64,000 nucleotides of DNA. Source: Sphingobacterium sp. UBA2700 (GTDB lineage: Bacteria > Bacteroidota > Bacteroidia > Sphingobacteriales > Sphingobacteriaceae). Positions 36,559 through 46,516 of the stretch are shown one piece after another. Position 1 is the first letter of the stretch. Each line of letters starts with the position of its first letter. The position numbers and the translations under genes are program-made. Location: contig DELI01000035.1 of NCBI GenBank assembly GCA_002354335.1, positions 57,530 to 121,529 of the forward strand. The letters run 5' to 3'. The notes beneath the pieces are model-generated. The model was not told where the DNA came from, searched no databases, and worked only from the letters and a program-made list of their open reading frames with translations.

Positions 36559-37776
36559 CTAATTATTTGCTGTTCTCAATTGCGATTGCTGTTTTAATGG
36601 CAGTAATGGCGTCGTTTCATTCCTAACAGTCAATGCCTTTACCACTGTACAGTCTTCAGTAGGCATCAAATTACGGATCAATTCAATCTGCTGTTTCCCA
36701 ACATTTGGCCAAGACATCTTCTTTCCATAAGCTAATGCTCGATTTCTATAGGAATTCATTAAGAACGGGTTGCTTAATAAGCGATTCAGGCATTCAGCAA
36801 GCCCTTCAGAGTCATTAAAATCAAATAGACATCCACGGTCATCCGCTAACAAGTCCTTCGCATACCAATACGGTGTCGATAAAACTGCCGCGCCAGCGCC
36901 TAAGGCAAAGGTGAGTGTGCCACTGCTCATCTGGTTTACATTCGGATACGGAGTGACATAAATATCACATGCCTTTAAATAAATCTGCAGAAGCGCATCA
37001 CTTGCATATTTGTTCACAAACATAACCTTGCCGCTCAATCCAAGCTTAGCAGCTTGTTGTATCAATTCATTCTTATAACTTTCACCCTCATGTAACAGTA
37101 CATTCGGATGCGTTGCCCCAAGGATGATGTATAAAAAATTATCATCTTTTATCTTTGAAACCGCATCTATAGCCACTTCATAACCTTTACTTCTCCCCAA
37201 CAGACCAAAAGATAACATCACGGTCTTTCCTTCCAAACCCAAATATTCTTTCGCTTCCTCTGCTGTAATCTGAAAATCAGGCACGCCATGAGGAATCAAC
37301 TTAATCTTAACACGAGGAATCTGATAGACCTCCATTAAAACTCGAATCGCGCGATCGGTCATCACTGTAATCTTACTGCTCAACTCCGCTATACGCATAA
37401 TTACGCGCTTCTCATCTGCAGACGGAGTATCCAATACCGTATGTAAATTACTGATGATCGGAATAGAAAGTCTTTCTAACAAAGACAGAATGTGATCGCC
37501 GGCAGATCCTCCAAAAATTCCAAATTCATGTTGTACAATACAACAGTCATATTCATTTTGATTAATCCAATCGCCCGCAGAAAGATATTCATCTTTCTCA
37601 TGTTGCGATACAGAGTAGACCACCTGATTCGGAAAGTTTTGTTCCGTGCCGTTGGAAATAGCCATAATCTCTGCATCTTTCCCGTTCTCAACTAATGATT
37701 TGTACAAATCATGACTAAATGTTGCAATCCCACATTGCCTCGGAAGGTAAGTTCCTATTATTAATGTTCTCTTCAT
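36559..37776 (-). CDS. family 4 glycosyltransferase
   Basis: 405 residues, GT-B fold without membrane segments. The N-terminal domain has TYLPRQCGIATFSHDL and VQHEFGIFGG; the C-terminal nucleotide-sugar-binding domain has LSFGLLGRSKGYEVAIDA and, near residue 290, the conserved tail region with ALGAGAAVLSTPYWYA. It transfers a hexose from an activated donor to an acceptor. First gene of a two-gene minus operon, divergent from GH130. Confidence 0.88.
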   Translation of the reverse strand: MKRTLIIGTYLPRQCGIATFSHDLYKSLVENGKDAEIMAISNGTEQNFPNQVVYSVSQHEKDEYLSAGDWINQNEYDCCIVQHEFGIFGGSAGDHILSLLERLSIPIISNLHTVLDTPSADEKRVIMRIAELSSKITVMTDRAIRVLMEVYQIPRVKIKLIPHGVPDFQITAEEAKEYLGLEGKTVMLSFGLLGRSKGYEVAIDAVSKIKDDNFLYIILGATHPNVLLHEGESYKNELIQQAAKLGLSGKVMFVNKYASDALLQIYLKACDIYVTPYPNVNQMSSGTLTFALGAGAAVLSTPYWYAKDLLADDRGCLFDFNDSEGLAECLNRLLSNPFLMNSYRNRALAYGKKMSWPNVGKQQIELIRNLMPTEDCTVVKALTVRNETTPLLPLKQQSQLRTANN

Positions 37777-37932
37777 GTATCTTTTTGAATTAATGCTTCA
37801 ACAGCCAGTGCACCTATTGAACACGACAAGTGGCTAAATTGTTCGCTGTCTCCAATAAATATTAATTCAAGCTCACAATAAACAGTTTCCGTATTTAGAT
37901 GTTATAACAAAACCTAACGAAAAAAAATAAGC

Positions 37933-39399
37933 ATGGGAATAACGATAACTCGAAAAAACATATTCTTTAAGCCTAAATTGGATAGGGTGCTCGCGCGAAG
38001 ATTCGTCTTATCTCCAGAACGCACGAAAAAGATCATCAATCGCGTGTTAAACATGTCCGAAACGGATAAAGAGAACATTCTGAATCAAATCCTCCGTAAT
38101 TATGCAAGAAGACATCGCAGTATTATTAACATACTGGAACGGAATTTTACCGCCGTCGATCCAATACTGAAAGAGCTAAAAATAAGCAAGCAATCGCTTT
38201 CGGATGAGGAAAGACTCTTGATTGGGTCATACTTTACCATGGAATATTCCATCGAGGCGGCCGCCTATTTTAATCCTTCCATTGTCCTGTCGCCGGATCA
38301 GTCGCAGACGCATGAAGGGGAAAAAAGAATTATTATGAGCTTCAGAGCGGTAGGTGAGGGGCACCTATCTTCCATCGTATTTCGATCCGCGGTTATTGAT
38401 AAAAACTTAGATATACACCTCGACGAAGTCGGTATTTTATTGGATAAACCTAAGCATATTAAAAATCACCGATACAAAAAGTCCGAATTCATTGAAAGGC
38501 TTGTTGATTTACATCAGCCCGAGGAACAAATACAAAAGGTAATCGAAGCTAAACTGACCGATACTTTTACTTACGACGAATTGCAGCGGTTTGTAAGAGA
38601 AATAAAAGAGGAAGAGGAAGATTTAAGTTACGACAGTCAGATTCTAATGCAACAAATGCTGTGGTTGGCGTCCTCCCATTATGAAATCTCCTATTCTCGC
38701 GATACCTCGATTTCCGAAAGAGTTATTTTCCCGATCTCTGACACCGAGAAAAATGGAATTGAAGACGCCCGCTTTGTACAATTTATTTCCGAGAAGGGCA
38801 AAGCAACTTACTACGCGACTTATACAGCATACGATGGTCATTCTATTCTTCCAAAATTATTGTCAACTAAGGACTTCGTTAATTTTAAAATACAGCCCTT
38901 AAACGGTAAAATAGCAAATAAAGGTGCCGCTCTTTTTCCACGGAAAATAAAAGGAAAATACGCCATGCTCTGTCGTGTGGATGGGGAAAATAGCTATGTG
39001 GCATTCTCCAACTCCCTCACTAACTGGCATGAGGAAATTCAACTTGTCGGGGAACCGGAATACCCTTGGGAATTTATTCAAGTAGGAAACTGTGGCTCGC
39101 CAGTCGAAACCGAAGCGGGTTGGTTGGTCATTACCCATTCAGTAGGACCTATGCGCGAATATTCAATAGGTGCGCTCCTGTTGGATCTGGAAGATCCTAC
39201 CAAAGTTATCGGAAAACTGAAAAAACCGCTCTTGTTCGCAAATGAAACGGAGCGTAATGGATATGTGCCAAATGTCCTCTATTCATGTGGTCAGATTATC
39301 CATAATAACCATCTGATATTGCCATATGCCTATTCCGATCAGGAGTCAACCTATGCAACGGTATGTTTGGATGAATTATTGAAAAATCTAGTTGATTAA
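37933..39399 (+). CDS. GH130 family glycosidase/phosphorylase
   Basis: 488 residues, cytoplasmic. An N-terminal helical extension (1-140) precedes a five-bladed propeller (about 150-485). Family features: the NGIEDARFVQF segment carrying the candidate catalytic Asp, TAYDGHS, VGNCGSPVETEAGWLVI, HSVGPMREYSIGALLLDLEDP and NGYVPNVLYSCG. GH130 enzymes are mostly phosphorylases or hydrolases of beta-mannosides. Together with the divergent GT4 and helical-barrel proteins it forms a small intracellular glycan locus, conserved in many Bacteroidota as I recall it. Confidence 0.88.
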   Translation: MGITITRKNIFFKPKLDRVLARRFVLSPERTKKIINRVLNMSETDKENILNQILRNYARRHRSIINILERNFTAVDPILKELKISKQSLSDEERLLIGSYFTMEYSIEAAAYFNPSIVLSPDQSQTHEGEKRIIMSFRAVGEGHLSSIVFRSAVIDKNLDIHLDEVGILLDKPKHIKNHRYKKSEFIERLVDLHQPEEQIQKVIEAKLTDTFTYDELQRFVREIKEEEEDLSYDSQILMQQMLWLASSHYEISYSRDTSISERVIFPISDTEKNGIEDARFVQFISEKGKATYYATYTAYDGHSILPKLLSTKDFVNFKIQPLNGKIANKGAALFPRKIKGKYAMLCRVDGENSYVAFSNSLTNWHEEIQLVGEPEYPWEFIQVGNCGSPVETEAGWLVITHSVGPMREYSIGALLLDLEDPTKVIGKLKKPLLFANETERNGYVPNVLYSCGQIIHNNHLILPYAYSDQESTYATVCLDELLKNLVD

Positions 39400-39478
39400 G
39401 ACTTTCCTGTCGCCAAGTGGGCAGCAGGAGGGTAAAAGTTCTTGATAACTTTTAAAAACAGATACTTTCAGGAAAATT

Positions 39479-39503
39479 AAGGGCGGCTGATTAGCCGCCC
39501 TTT
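39479..39503. terminator. shared terminator between convergent genes
   Basis: AAGGGCGGCT / AGCCGCCCTT hairpin with a 4-base loop. It overlaps the last codons of the DUF6766 gene and also serves the GH130 gene. Confidence 0.8.
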
Positions 39504-40150
39504 CCTGTTTCCATATGTGGACTATCAACCGGTTTTGACTCTGGCGAGCCCTTTTGGCGTAAGTAGATCGATAAAATAACAATAGAAGCAACGGATAGAA
39601 ATTCGCTCTGCCAATTCTGGAAAGTTTCAAACCAAAATGTAGGTTCCCTTATAAATTCTGATAACCCAACCAATGGCTCCTTCTTTAAAGCATGCTCTTC
39701 ATTTACATTCCTAAAACTGCCGTATAAATGTCCTATCCAAGAGAACACGAAAAGAACGATGAATGCGATCGAAAGGGAATTCTTGTAGAGTAGGAGGCGC
39801 CATCCGCCTTGTTTTACCGGCCGAGGAGCGTCTCGATGTGCAACAGGTTCTCGATCCACCTCCTCCTGGCCTGAAAGCTTTTTTGATTCCGCCGAACCAA
39901 TTTGGCGCAAAGAGATGGTGAGGATCACATACATCGCCATCTGTAAAAACTCACTTTGAAAATTCTCGAAGGTTGCCGACAAAAAATGTCCACTTGTCAA
40001 ATAAGTCGAGAACCCTAAGAATGAACCTTGCTCCTCATATAGCAACGCTTGCTCTTTCCAGCCAAAATAGATCTGCGCCATCATCGCCAAAACGAACAGC
40101 GTAATAAAAACAATCGATAGACTATTTCTATACCAAAACGTTTTTCGCAT
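39491..40150 (-). CDS. DUF6766 membrane protein, internally duplicated
   Basis: 219 residues from the ATG ending at 40150. Two similar halves, each with NSLSI..I.LFV, an FE.FQ(S/W)(Q)SEFL pattern and a second helix ending LRQ.GS(A/P)ESK, giving about four transmembrane helices. I recognise it as DUF6766; function unknown. It follows the SDR gene by 10 bases and is likely co-transcribed. Confidence 0.8.
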   Translation of the reverse strand: MRKTFWYRNSLSIVFITLFVLAMMAQIYFGWKEQALLYEEQGSFLGFSTYLTSGHFLSATFENFQSEFLQMAMYVILTISLRQIGSAESKKLSGQEEVDREPVAHRDAPRPVKQGGWRLLLYKNSLSIAFIVLFVFSWIGHLYGSFRNVNEEHALKKEPLVGLSEFIREPTFWFETFQNWQSEFLSVASIVILSIYLRQKGSPESKPVDSPHMETGKGG

Positions 40151-40160
40151 ATATTTCCAT

Positions 40161-40889
40161 TTAAATAACTTGCCGTAAAGGCTTAATCTTAACTTCTGCA
40201 ATGTTTACTCTTCTGTCTTGTGCTAGCACAAAACTGATTAATCGGGCTATATCCTCTGCTTTTAACATTTCATGTTTTTCCTGTAGCTCTGTCTCCTCCT
40301 CTGCAGTTGTGGAGGGCATATCTGTCGCCACCGCTCCGGGCTCAATCAGCGAAACACGAATGTGATGTGGATTGATCTCCTTTCTCAGTGCTTCTGTAAA
40401 TCCTTGTATGCCCGCTTTGCTAGCCACATAGCCCGAACTACCCGCGTCCCGCGTATCCGAACTCATCGATCCAATATTGATAATATCGCCTTCAATCTTT
40501 TGCGCGATCATCTTTTCAGCGAAAAAACTCGATAATAGGAGGTATGAATCTAAGTTTGTCTTGGTCATATAAACGAGGTCGTGCGGATCGCCCTCGACAA
40601 CACTCCGAAAGCCAACACCTGCATTGTTGATAAGAACATTGAAAGGACCATGGGAATCCCAAACGCGCGCTAACAACGCTTGAAGTGCCTGCTGATCGGT
40701 TAGATCCTGAAGCTCATACGCTACGCGACCTTCAACTCCTAGCGCTTGACATTCCTGTAAAAGCTCCTTAAGCTTATCTTCATCTCGTCCGATGATAAAT
40801 ACCTCAAATCCTTGGCGCAGTAAATGTAAGGTCGCTGCTCGCCCTATTCCGGATGTGCCTCCAGTTAAGAAAATCTTTGTTCTTTGCAT
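40161..40889 (-). CDS. SDR family NAD(P)-dependent oxidoreductase
   Basis: 242 residues, classical short-chain dehydrogenase length. TGGTSGIGRAAT near the N-terminus binds the cofactor, LINNAGVG is the structural motif, and the active site has Ser (NIGSMSSD) plus YVASK. The IEPGAVATDM segment is also typical. Cytoplasmic oxidoreductase with unknown substrate; first gene of a pair with DUF6766. Confidence 0.9.
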   Translation of the reverse strand: MQRTKIFLTGGTSGIGRAATLHLLRQGFEVFIIGRDEDKLKELLQECQALGVEGRVAYELQDLTDQQALQALLARVWDSHGPFNVLINNAGVGFRSVVEGDPHDLVYMTKTNLDSYLLLSSFFAEKMIAQKIEGDIINIGSMSSDTRDAGSSGYVASKAGIQGFTEALRKEINPHHIRVSLIEPGAVATDMPSTTAEEETELQEKHEMLKAEDIARLISFVLAQDRRVNIAEVKIKPLRQVI

Positions 40890-41151
40890 AAATTTCCGAT
40901 TTATAATGTGATGTCATTCGTCAATGCCCGGGACAAATTCGTGGAATATTCATCCTCGTTTGTCGATTTTATAAAGGGAACATTCCATGCACTATTTGGT
41001 TGAGGTTCAAAAAGCTTTGCGTATTAATCCGGATCATTTGGGTATTGAGTTCCCTAATATTGCGAAAAGTACCTAAAGAAAAACTAAATCCATGTCCAAA
41101 CATTTAGCGAGCACTCTTGTTTATAATCCAATAAACTTAATTACATGAACT

Positions 41152-41367
41152 ATGAAAAAAGAAATGTTTAATATGCGCCCTGTAGCATTCATCATGTTTA
41201 TTCTGATGTCGGCGCAGTCATTTGCACAGGAAAAAGGCTTGGATATCAATGTAGATATCGATAAAGGAGATGGTGGAGCTTTTTATACGAGACCTTGGGT
41301 GTGGGTTATTGGGGCCGCAGTGTTCATCCTACTTTTAGTAGCGATACTTAGAGGCGGGAAAAAATAA
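41152..41367 (+). CDS. small secreted/membrane protein
   Basis: 71 residues: signal peptide (cleavage after QSFAQ), a short acidic segment LDINVDIDKGDGGAFYTRP, a transmembrane helix (about 49-66) and a GGKK tail. It is therefore an inner-membrane miniprotein with a short periplasmic part. Monocistronic, ended by a strong terminator. Function unknown, but the pattern is common in Bacteroidota. Confidence 0.75.
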   Translation: MKKEMFNMRPVAFIMFILMSAQSFAQEKGLDINVDIDKGDGGAFYTRPWVWVIGAAVFILLLVAILRGGKK

Positions 41368-41382
41368 GAATGAAAATGAATA

Positions 41383-41432
41383 AAGCATTGCTGCTTGGAA
41401 TTATTGATACCAAGCGGCAATGCTTTTTTTTA
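41383..41432 (+). terminator. strong terminator behind the small membrane protein
   Basis: 17-bp stem (AAAGCATTGC.. arm 41383-41399) with a 10-base loop region and a run of eight T. Confidence 0.85.
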
Positions 41433-41506
41433 TGTATTTGATTTTTCTGAACAGAGCTGTTTTTGATTGGAGATCAATCTTCGGATCCCTGAAAGTTTTA
41501 TACAGC

Positions 41507-42112
41507 TTATTTCTTCTCAATCGCGCTAATTTGCACGCCAATAAAGCAGTCGTCGGCACAGTTTTCCTCAACTTTACCGACCTTAGAAATTAGTCCATCA
41601 TGTTCCGTTTCTAAATAGTTCGTTACGCCTTTGCTTTTAACCAGCCAATTCTCCTTCGCTAAACGGTACACATCGTCCAACGTTAGCAGATAATAATCGC
41701 CGTGGCTTCCCAGATTCGACTTATCCTCCGTCCATTCCATTTTCTCCCAAACACGTTGCTCCTCGACTTTCTTGAGCTCCTCTTCAGAATAGCCTTTTTT
41801 TCTCATTGCTTCTATAAATGATTCCTTGGTCCAGCCGTTCTCAGGGCGTTTCGCCGGCGCAATGGAGGGAACAATATAGCTTACCTGCTCAATCTTCCCG
41901 TTTTCGATCGTAATAGTCATTTCTGACGACCAGCCTGTCCAGCTACCCGAATAAGTGCTGTAGCTGTAACTGTTCTGGCTTTCTCTCTTAAAATCTTCCC
42001 ACTTGCGAAGGCTTCTCTCATATTGATCCTCAAATTCTAGGTCGGATTTAGAACAGGAAACCAATAGGAATGTGATGAGGAGAAGAAAATTGAACTTTGC
42101 TAATTGATTCAT
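41507..42112 (-). CDS. hypothetical lipoprotein
   Basis: 201 residues. Lipobox LLVSC near residue 20. The mature part is charged; MTITIENGKIEQVSYI looks like a PepSY-like or DUF6174-like beta segment, followed by a helical part (EEELKKVEEQ) and a DDVYRLAKE motif. The DUF6174 resemblance is only suggestive. Expected at the outer membrane. Monocistronic. Confidence 0.7.
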   Translation of the reverse strand: MNQLAKFNFLLLITFLLVSCSKSDLEFEDQYERSLRKWEDFKRESQNSYSYSTYSGSWTGWSSEMTITIENGKIEQVSYIVPSIAPAKRPENGWTKESFIEAMRKKGYSEEELKKVEEQRVWEKMEWTEDKSNLGSHGDYYLLTLDDVYRLAKENWLVKSKGVTNYLETEHDGLISKVGKVEENCADDCFIGVQISAIEKK

Positions 42113-42252
42113 AACTTGATTTTTATCGGATATAAGTTATACGATTCAAAACTTATTATCGCTACAGTAAAACTACAGGGAGGGAAGACTTTTGCTGAAA
42201 TACCCACAATTGAATGCGATTTATTAAATTTGGGCTTTAATTTGTAAATCAC

Positions 42253-43143
42253 ATGAAGGTTCCGCAGCTATATAATAGACAAACTAAGGAAATTGAATAC
42301 GAGAATACGTATAAAGTAAACGGTTTAGCGTTCTTATATAAAAATACCTTAGGCAGGGCCTTGACGAAGTCTTTACTCAATAAAAAGATGGTGTCCAAAG
42401 CTTACGCGCGCCATGTAAACTCGCCGAAAAGCTTAGGACAGATTCCGAAATTTATCGAGCATTACAACATCAATGTGGACGAAATTAAAGAGCCTATACA
42501 GTCTTTTCGATGCTTTAACGAGTTTTTTATCCGCGAACTCAAAGACGGTGCTCGCCCGATAGATGAAACGCCTGAACACCTCATATCGCCGGCAGATTCT
42601 AGATTAATGATTTTTGACCTGGCTCAAGTCAGCAGTATTCCTGTAAAGGGCTATTGGTACAATTTAGAAGCGCTATTAAAGGATAAGGAACTAGCCGAAC
42701 AGTATAAAGACGGTTGGTGCTTTGTGTATCGACTGGCGCCAAACGACTACCACCGCTATGGATATATCGACAATGGTACACAAGATCCTGTAGTCAAAAT
42801 TAAAGGCGTTTTACACTCCGTGCATCCCCTTGCATTGGCTGAAACCAGAGCTTTGATTGCCAAGAATTATCGTGAACTAACGGTGCTGCATACCGAGAAC
42901 TTCGGCGATGTTTTGCACCTGGAAGTAGGGGCTCTACTCGTTGGCAAGATTGTGCAACGGAATTACGATGCCTGCTCTTTCAGTCGCGGTGAAGAAAAAG
43001 GATACTTTGAGTATGGTGGTTCTACGGTTGTGCAGATCTTTAAGAAAGGTACGATCAAGCCGGACGCCGACATCATCGAACATTCAGAAAAACGTATTGA
43101 AACTCTGGTGAAGATTGGTGAAAAAGTAGGCGTAAAGGCCTAG
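42253..43143 (+). CDS. psd: phosphatidylserine decarboxylase
   Basis: 296 residues, of the larger PSD type. The autocleavage motif reads YGGST, with Ser257 giving the pyruvoyl group, instead of the usual LGST. ISPADSR with Asp115, and histidines at 167 (NDYHRYG) and 191 (LHSVHP), complete the catalytic set. It converts phosphatidylserine to phosphatidylethanolamine at the inner membrane. Preceded by a lipoprotein gene on the other strand. Confidence 0.92.
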   Translation: MKVPQLYNRQTKEIEYENTYKVNGLAFLYKNTLGRALTKSLLNKKMVSKAYARHVNSPKSLGQIPKFIEHYNINVDEIKEPIQSFRCFNEFFIRELKDGARPIDETPEHLISPADSRLMIFDLAQVSSIPVKGYWYNLEALLKDKELAEQYKDGWCFVYRLAPNDYHRYGYIDNGTQDPVVKIKGVLHSVHPLALAETRALIAKNYRELTVLHTENFGDVLHLEVGALLVGKIVQRNYDACSFSRGEEKGYFEYGGSTVVQIFKKGTIKPDADIIEHSEKRIETLVKIGEKVGVKA

Positions 43144-43327
43144 CTAGTCGTCATCGTATAAATACAAATTGCCATATCTCCAATTTGGCCCCTTTAAGCC
43201 GGAATAATTTTAGCGACCCATCAGCAGCGCCATGAATTTCATCGGGTAGCCTGCCGTCAATTGTAACACATATGCCTAGGTACGCGTACCATACTCCCTG
43301 TACCAAGCGGGACCGCATTCAGTCACT

Positions 43328-43426
43328 TCCCTTTCAAGGCCCTTTCAAACCCAATGCATAGCCCTTTCAGAACGGCTTTGATACGGTTTTACATTGGGTT
43401 TGAAAGGGTTTTGAAAGGGCTTTAAG
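43328..43426. repeat. dispersed palindromic repeat, copy 2
   Basis: CCCTTTCAAACCCAATG pairs with CATTGGGTTTGAAAGGG, and the centre GCCCTTTCAGAACGGCTTTGA matches the core of the repeat at 13.9 kb. Its right edge GAAAGGGCTTTAAG overlaps the last codon of the DUF4256 gene. Confidence 0.75.
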
Positions 43427-43979
43427 TTATTTCAATTATCCCGCGGAATCCTCGCGCTGCATAGTATGATTCAGCACCATTATGATAAGTAAATACCCGG
43501 TCGTAGCGGTAATCGCCAAAAATGGCACCTCCGAGTTTGCGAACTGCCTCAGGCGTTTTAAGCCAGGAAGAAGTTTTGCTGTCGAATTTCCCCAAGGACT
43601 GCAGGGCCGCATATTGTTCCTCATCCATCAGCGCTATGCCCATTTCTTTGGCCATACCTATTGCGCTGTGCTTAGGTTTATGTTCTTTGCGCGAATCTAG
43701 AGCCGCTTGGTCGTAGCAGATGCTGCGTCGGCCTTTTGGGCTTTCCGCACTGCAATCGCCAAAAGTAATGCTACCTTTAGCTTTGTCGTAGCCAATAACG
43801 TCGGGTTCGCCTTCGGTTTCTTCCATCAGATGGAGGGAGGACAGCGCTGCCGGAGATTTCTTCAGTTTACTTTCCACCTCTGCCCAGTCCAAGCCAAGGT
43901 GCCGATCCATATGCTTCTCGAAACGTTTTTTTAAGATGCCGAGTAGTTCCTCACTACGTTCTGCTGATAGATTTTCCAT
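43422..43979 (-). CDS. DUF4256 protein
   Basis: 185 residues, cytoplasmic. The order HLGLDWAEVESKL, GEPDVIGYD, FGDCSAESPKGRRSICYD, GKFDSKTSSWLKTP and HNGAESYYAARGFRG is diagnostic of DUF4256. The many conserved polar residues suggest an enzyme, but none is established. Its 3' end touches the palindromic repeat, which supplies the stop codon context. Confidence 0.88.
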   Translation of the reverse strand: MENLSAERSEELLGILKKRFEKHMDRHLGLDWAEVESKLKKSPAALSSLHLMEETEGEPDVIGYDKAKGSITFGDCSAESPKGRRSICYDQAALDSRKEHKPKHSAIGMAKEMGIALMDEEQYAALQSLGKFDSKTSSWLKTPEAVRKLGGAIFGDYRYDRVFTYHNGAESYYAARGFRGIIEIT

Positions 43980-44261
43980 AGTTTATAGTGGTTGATGTGT
44001 GTAAACACAGACAACGAATTTACAAAAAAGCCTTTTTAAACGCTAGAGTTTGGTTGCGGGAAATTAGCGCTTGCATATTGGGATTATTGAAATGCGGCAA
44101 TCTTTTTGGGTAGGCGCCAAACACATGTAGAAATTCATTTACAAATGTTTTTTTAACAGGGCTATTCGCACTCGTGCAGAATCGAACATGTTCATTTGTT
44201 GTATATTAGCGTTTAGAATCACACGAAAATACTAAGCGAAGCCTTCTCGCTCCTCAAACTT

Positions 44262-45992
44262 ATGGCTGTAAAATCTTCATTAAGATATCTCATGCTATCC
44301 TTATTGTTGACCTTTATGTTTGTGCTCCATGCGCGCGAAAAAAAGGACAACAACAATGCCTCATTGACTTATTTTATTCAGAAAGAAAAGAGCTTCGGAT
44401 CCGATACAATTGCGTTGAGGGAATTTTTAACGCCGCTGCGGCAACGTGTTTTGAAAGGTGATGCCAATAAGCAAACGGCGGTCTATTATGCCTTGATGGG
44501 CAGAGGAACAAGTCGCAAGATAGGGCAGATCAATACGATTAGTTCAACTTATTTTGAGAAAGCTAACGACCTGGCAATCAAGTTTGATGATGAAGCGCTT
44601 GCACTGTGGGTTCAGATTGAATTAGCAAAATACTTTTACCAATTTAACTTATTGGAACAATCGCTGCCATATTTCATGACGGCATCATTCAAAATTGACG
44701 ATATCCCTTATGTCGATCAGATCAATCCGGACGAGTCCTACCGATCCCTGGGTTTCTTTTTCTCTACAATCGGCGAGTATAAGGAGGCTATAAATTGTTT
44801 GAAGGAGGCGGCCTTTTTGGCACCGGACCTCTCCGAAATGAAGGCTTCCATACTAGATAACCTTGCCATGTGCCATTTGGAGGATAAGGACACTTCGGTG
44901 GCTATGGCCTACTTAAACGATGCGAAAGAGCTTGCGTTGAAGATTGATGCCAAGGCTAGGCTCGCTCGGGTGAACGGGATGCTAGCGATGGTCAGTTTAG
45001 GGAGGGGGGAGCTGGACTCCGCCCTGCATTTCGTAGATCAAGATGTAAAACTTAGTGAAGAGAGTGGCGATAAAGCCAATCGGCAGCATGCAGAGATTAT
45101 CAAAGCAAAGGTGCTCATGGGCAAGGGCGATATGCAATCTGCGGAAGTATTGCTGGAGCATTTGAAAAAAGATCTGAAAGGTAACTTGACCAAAACTGAT
45201 TTCCTGCTTGATGTAGAAGAATTGAGGCTGAAAATTGCGGAGCATAAAGGAGACCCGGATATGGAGCTTGCCATTCGTCGAAGCCTTGGGCAGCTGAAGG
45301 ACAGTTCGATATATGGAGAAAGTGCAGTAGTAATCCAGCGAGCAAGAGTGTTGGCCGCGAAGGAGCGCTATCTGAATGAAGCGAGCATAATTAACCTCAA
45401 AGTGCAACAGAGCCGCTTTGCACGGAATATGTATTTACTCGTGCTCGCCTTGGGTATCGGAATAGTGATTATTTCCTATATCGACTTTCGCCGCAAGATG
45501 TTTGCGCGCCACCATCGTTATGAAAAGAAAGTGTTGGCTTATCGCCTCGAAAAAACTTTGCTCGATCAGAAGCTCGAACAGGCGCATAGGACCCTGGCAG
45601 ATCACCTACGTTTCCTAACAGACCGAAACAAACAGATTGAAAGCTTGCAAAGAGAAATTGCCCGTATCAATAAATCAGCGCTTGCAGAAATTGAAGAAAA
45701 AAACGGCAAGTTAAAGCAGTTGTTACAGTCACATATATTGACGGAGGATGACTGGCAAAATTTTAAAATGACCTTTGATGAGGCTTATCCAAATTATTAT
45801 AATCAGTTAAAAAAGGGTATTCCGGAGCTTACGGAAAACAATATCCGCTTTATAATGTTGCAGAAACTAGGGCTTACGCCTGCCGAAACGGCAAATATCC
45901 TGGGAATATCGCTGGAGGCGATCAAAAAGAACAAGCAAAGATTGAAGCAAAAGCTGGGCGATAAATATGATCGTGTGATGGAGATTATATAG
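44262..45992 (+). CDS. TPR sensor with C-terminal HTH
   Basis: 576 residues. N-terminal signal/anchor helix, TPR region (about 60-350), a transmembrane helix (about 391-409), a coiled coil (about 425-500) and a LuxR-like helix-turn-helix (about 525-570, LGLTPAETANILGISLEAIKKNKQRLKQKLG read as two adjacent helices). The periplasmic TPR and cytoplasmic DNA-binding domains are joined across the membrane, a layout frequent in Bacteroidota. Probably a one-component membrane regulator. A small secreted protein gene follows 51 bases later. Confidence 0.85.
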   Translation: MAVKSSLRYLMLSLLLTFMFVLHAREKKDNNNASLTYFIQKEKSFGSDTIALREFLTPLRQRVLKGDANKQTAVYYALMGRGTSRKIGQINTISSTYFEKANDLAIKFDDEALALWVQIELAKYFYQFNLLEQSLPYFMTASFKIDDIPYVDQINPDESYRSLGFFFSTIGEYKEAINCLKEAAFLAPDLSEMKASILDNLAMCHLEDKDTSVAMAYLNDAKELALKIDAKARLARVNGMLAMVSLGRGELDSALHFVDQDVKLSEESGDKANRQHAEIIKAKVLMGKGDMQSAEVLLEHLKKDLKGNLTKTDFLLDVEELRLKIAEHKGDPDMELAIRRSLGQLKDSSIYGESAVVIQRARVLAAKERYLNEASIINLKVQQSRFARNMYLLVLALGIGIVIISYIDFRRKMFARHHRYEKKVLAYRLEKTLLDQKLEQAHRTLADHLRFLTDRNKQIESLQREIARINKSALAEIEEKNGKLKQLLQSHILTEDDWQNFKMTFDEAYPNYYNQLKKGIPELTENNIRFIMLQKLGLTPAETANILGISLEAIKKNKQRLKQKLGDKYDRVMEII

Positions 45993-46043
45993 CTTATCTG
46001 ATTTCAAGCTAAAAATTCTATCTTGCAATAAAGTCAACTGAGT

Positions 46044-46508
46044 ATGAAAAGAGCGTTTTACCTTCTAATATTATTGCTTAGCACGAGCGTGCAACTGAAT
46101 GCCCAAGAACAACGAGCTAGCGGATGGATTTTTGGCCCATCGTTGGGGTATCAGTATCAAAGCGGCAGTTTTCTGAAGGCTTCGGCCTGGGGCTTGTTTG
46201 CCCTTAATCAATCACAATATCTCAAGTTAGATGGGGGAGCCAATTTTACCTGGATGATGGACAAAACGACGGTCATCCCCGAATTTGGAGCAACCTATTA
46301 TTTAAATAATGTTGCGGTATGGCCTTTCCTAAAGGGAGAGATAACCCCCTATACGGCAACTGCCAAGGCCGGGATTGGCGTATTCAATCTGCTCGAATTT
46401 GCTGCTGGTTATGGGTTTGATATCAATACCAAAAAAGACTTTAAGCCGATCGATGGATTTACCTTCTCGGTTGGCGTCAATATCCCGTTAAAATTCCATC
46501 TCTACTAA
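46044..46508 (+). CDS. secreted beta-barrel-like protein
   Basis: 154 residues. Signal peptide to LNAQE near residue 22, then alternating amphipathic strands (GWIFGPSLGYQYQSGSF, YLKLDGGANFTW, VIPEFGATYYL) ending in FSVGVNIPLKFHLY. It resembles small outer-membrane barrel proteins. It follows the TPR/HTH regulator on the same strand and converges with the LytTR gene (8 bases apart). Function unknown. Confidence 0.7.
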   Translation: MKRAFYLLILLLSTSVQLNAQEQRASGWIFGPSLGYQYQSGSFLKASAWGLFALNQSQYLKLDGGANFTWMMDKTTVIPEFGATYYLNNVAVWPFLKGEITPYTATAKAGIGVFNLLEFAAGYGFDINTKKDFKPIDGFTFSVGVNIPLKFHLY

Positions 46509-46516
46509 GGCATTCA

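Noticed and set aside
36782..36960. Plus-strand frame within the GT4 gene
   Set aside because: Antisense of conserved GT4 motifs, no own start signal.
44997..45407. 136-codon minus-strand frame inside the TPR/HTH regulator gene
   Set aside because: Antisense shadow; the sense frame has clear domains.
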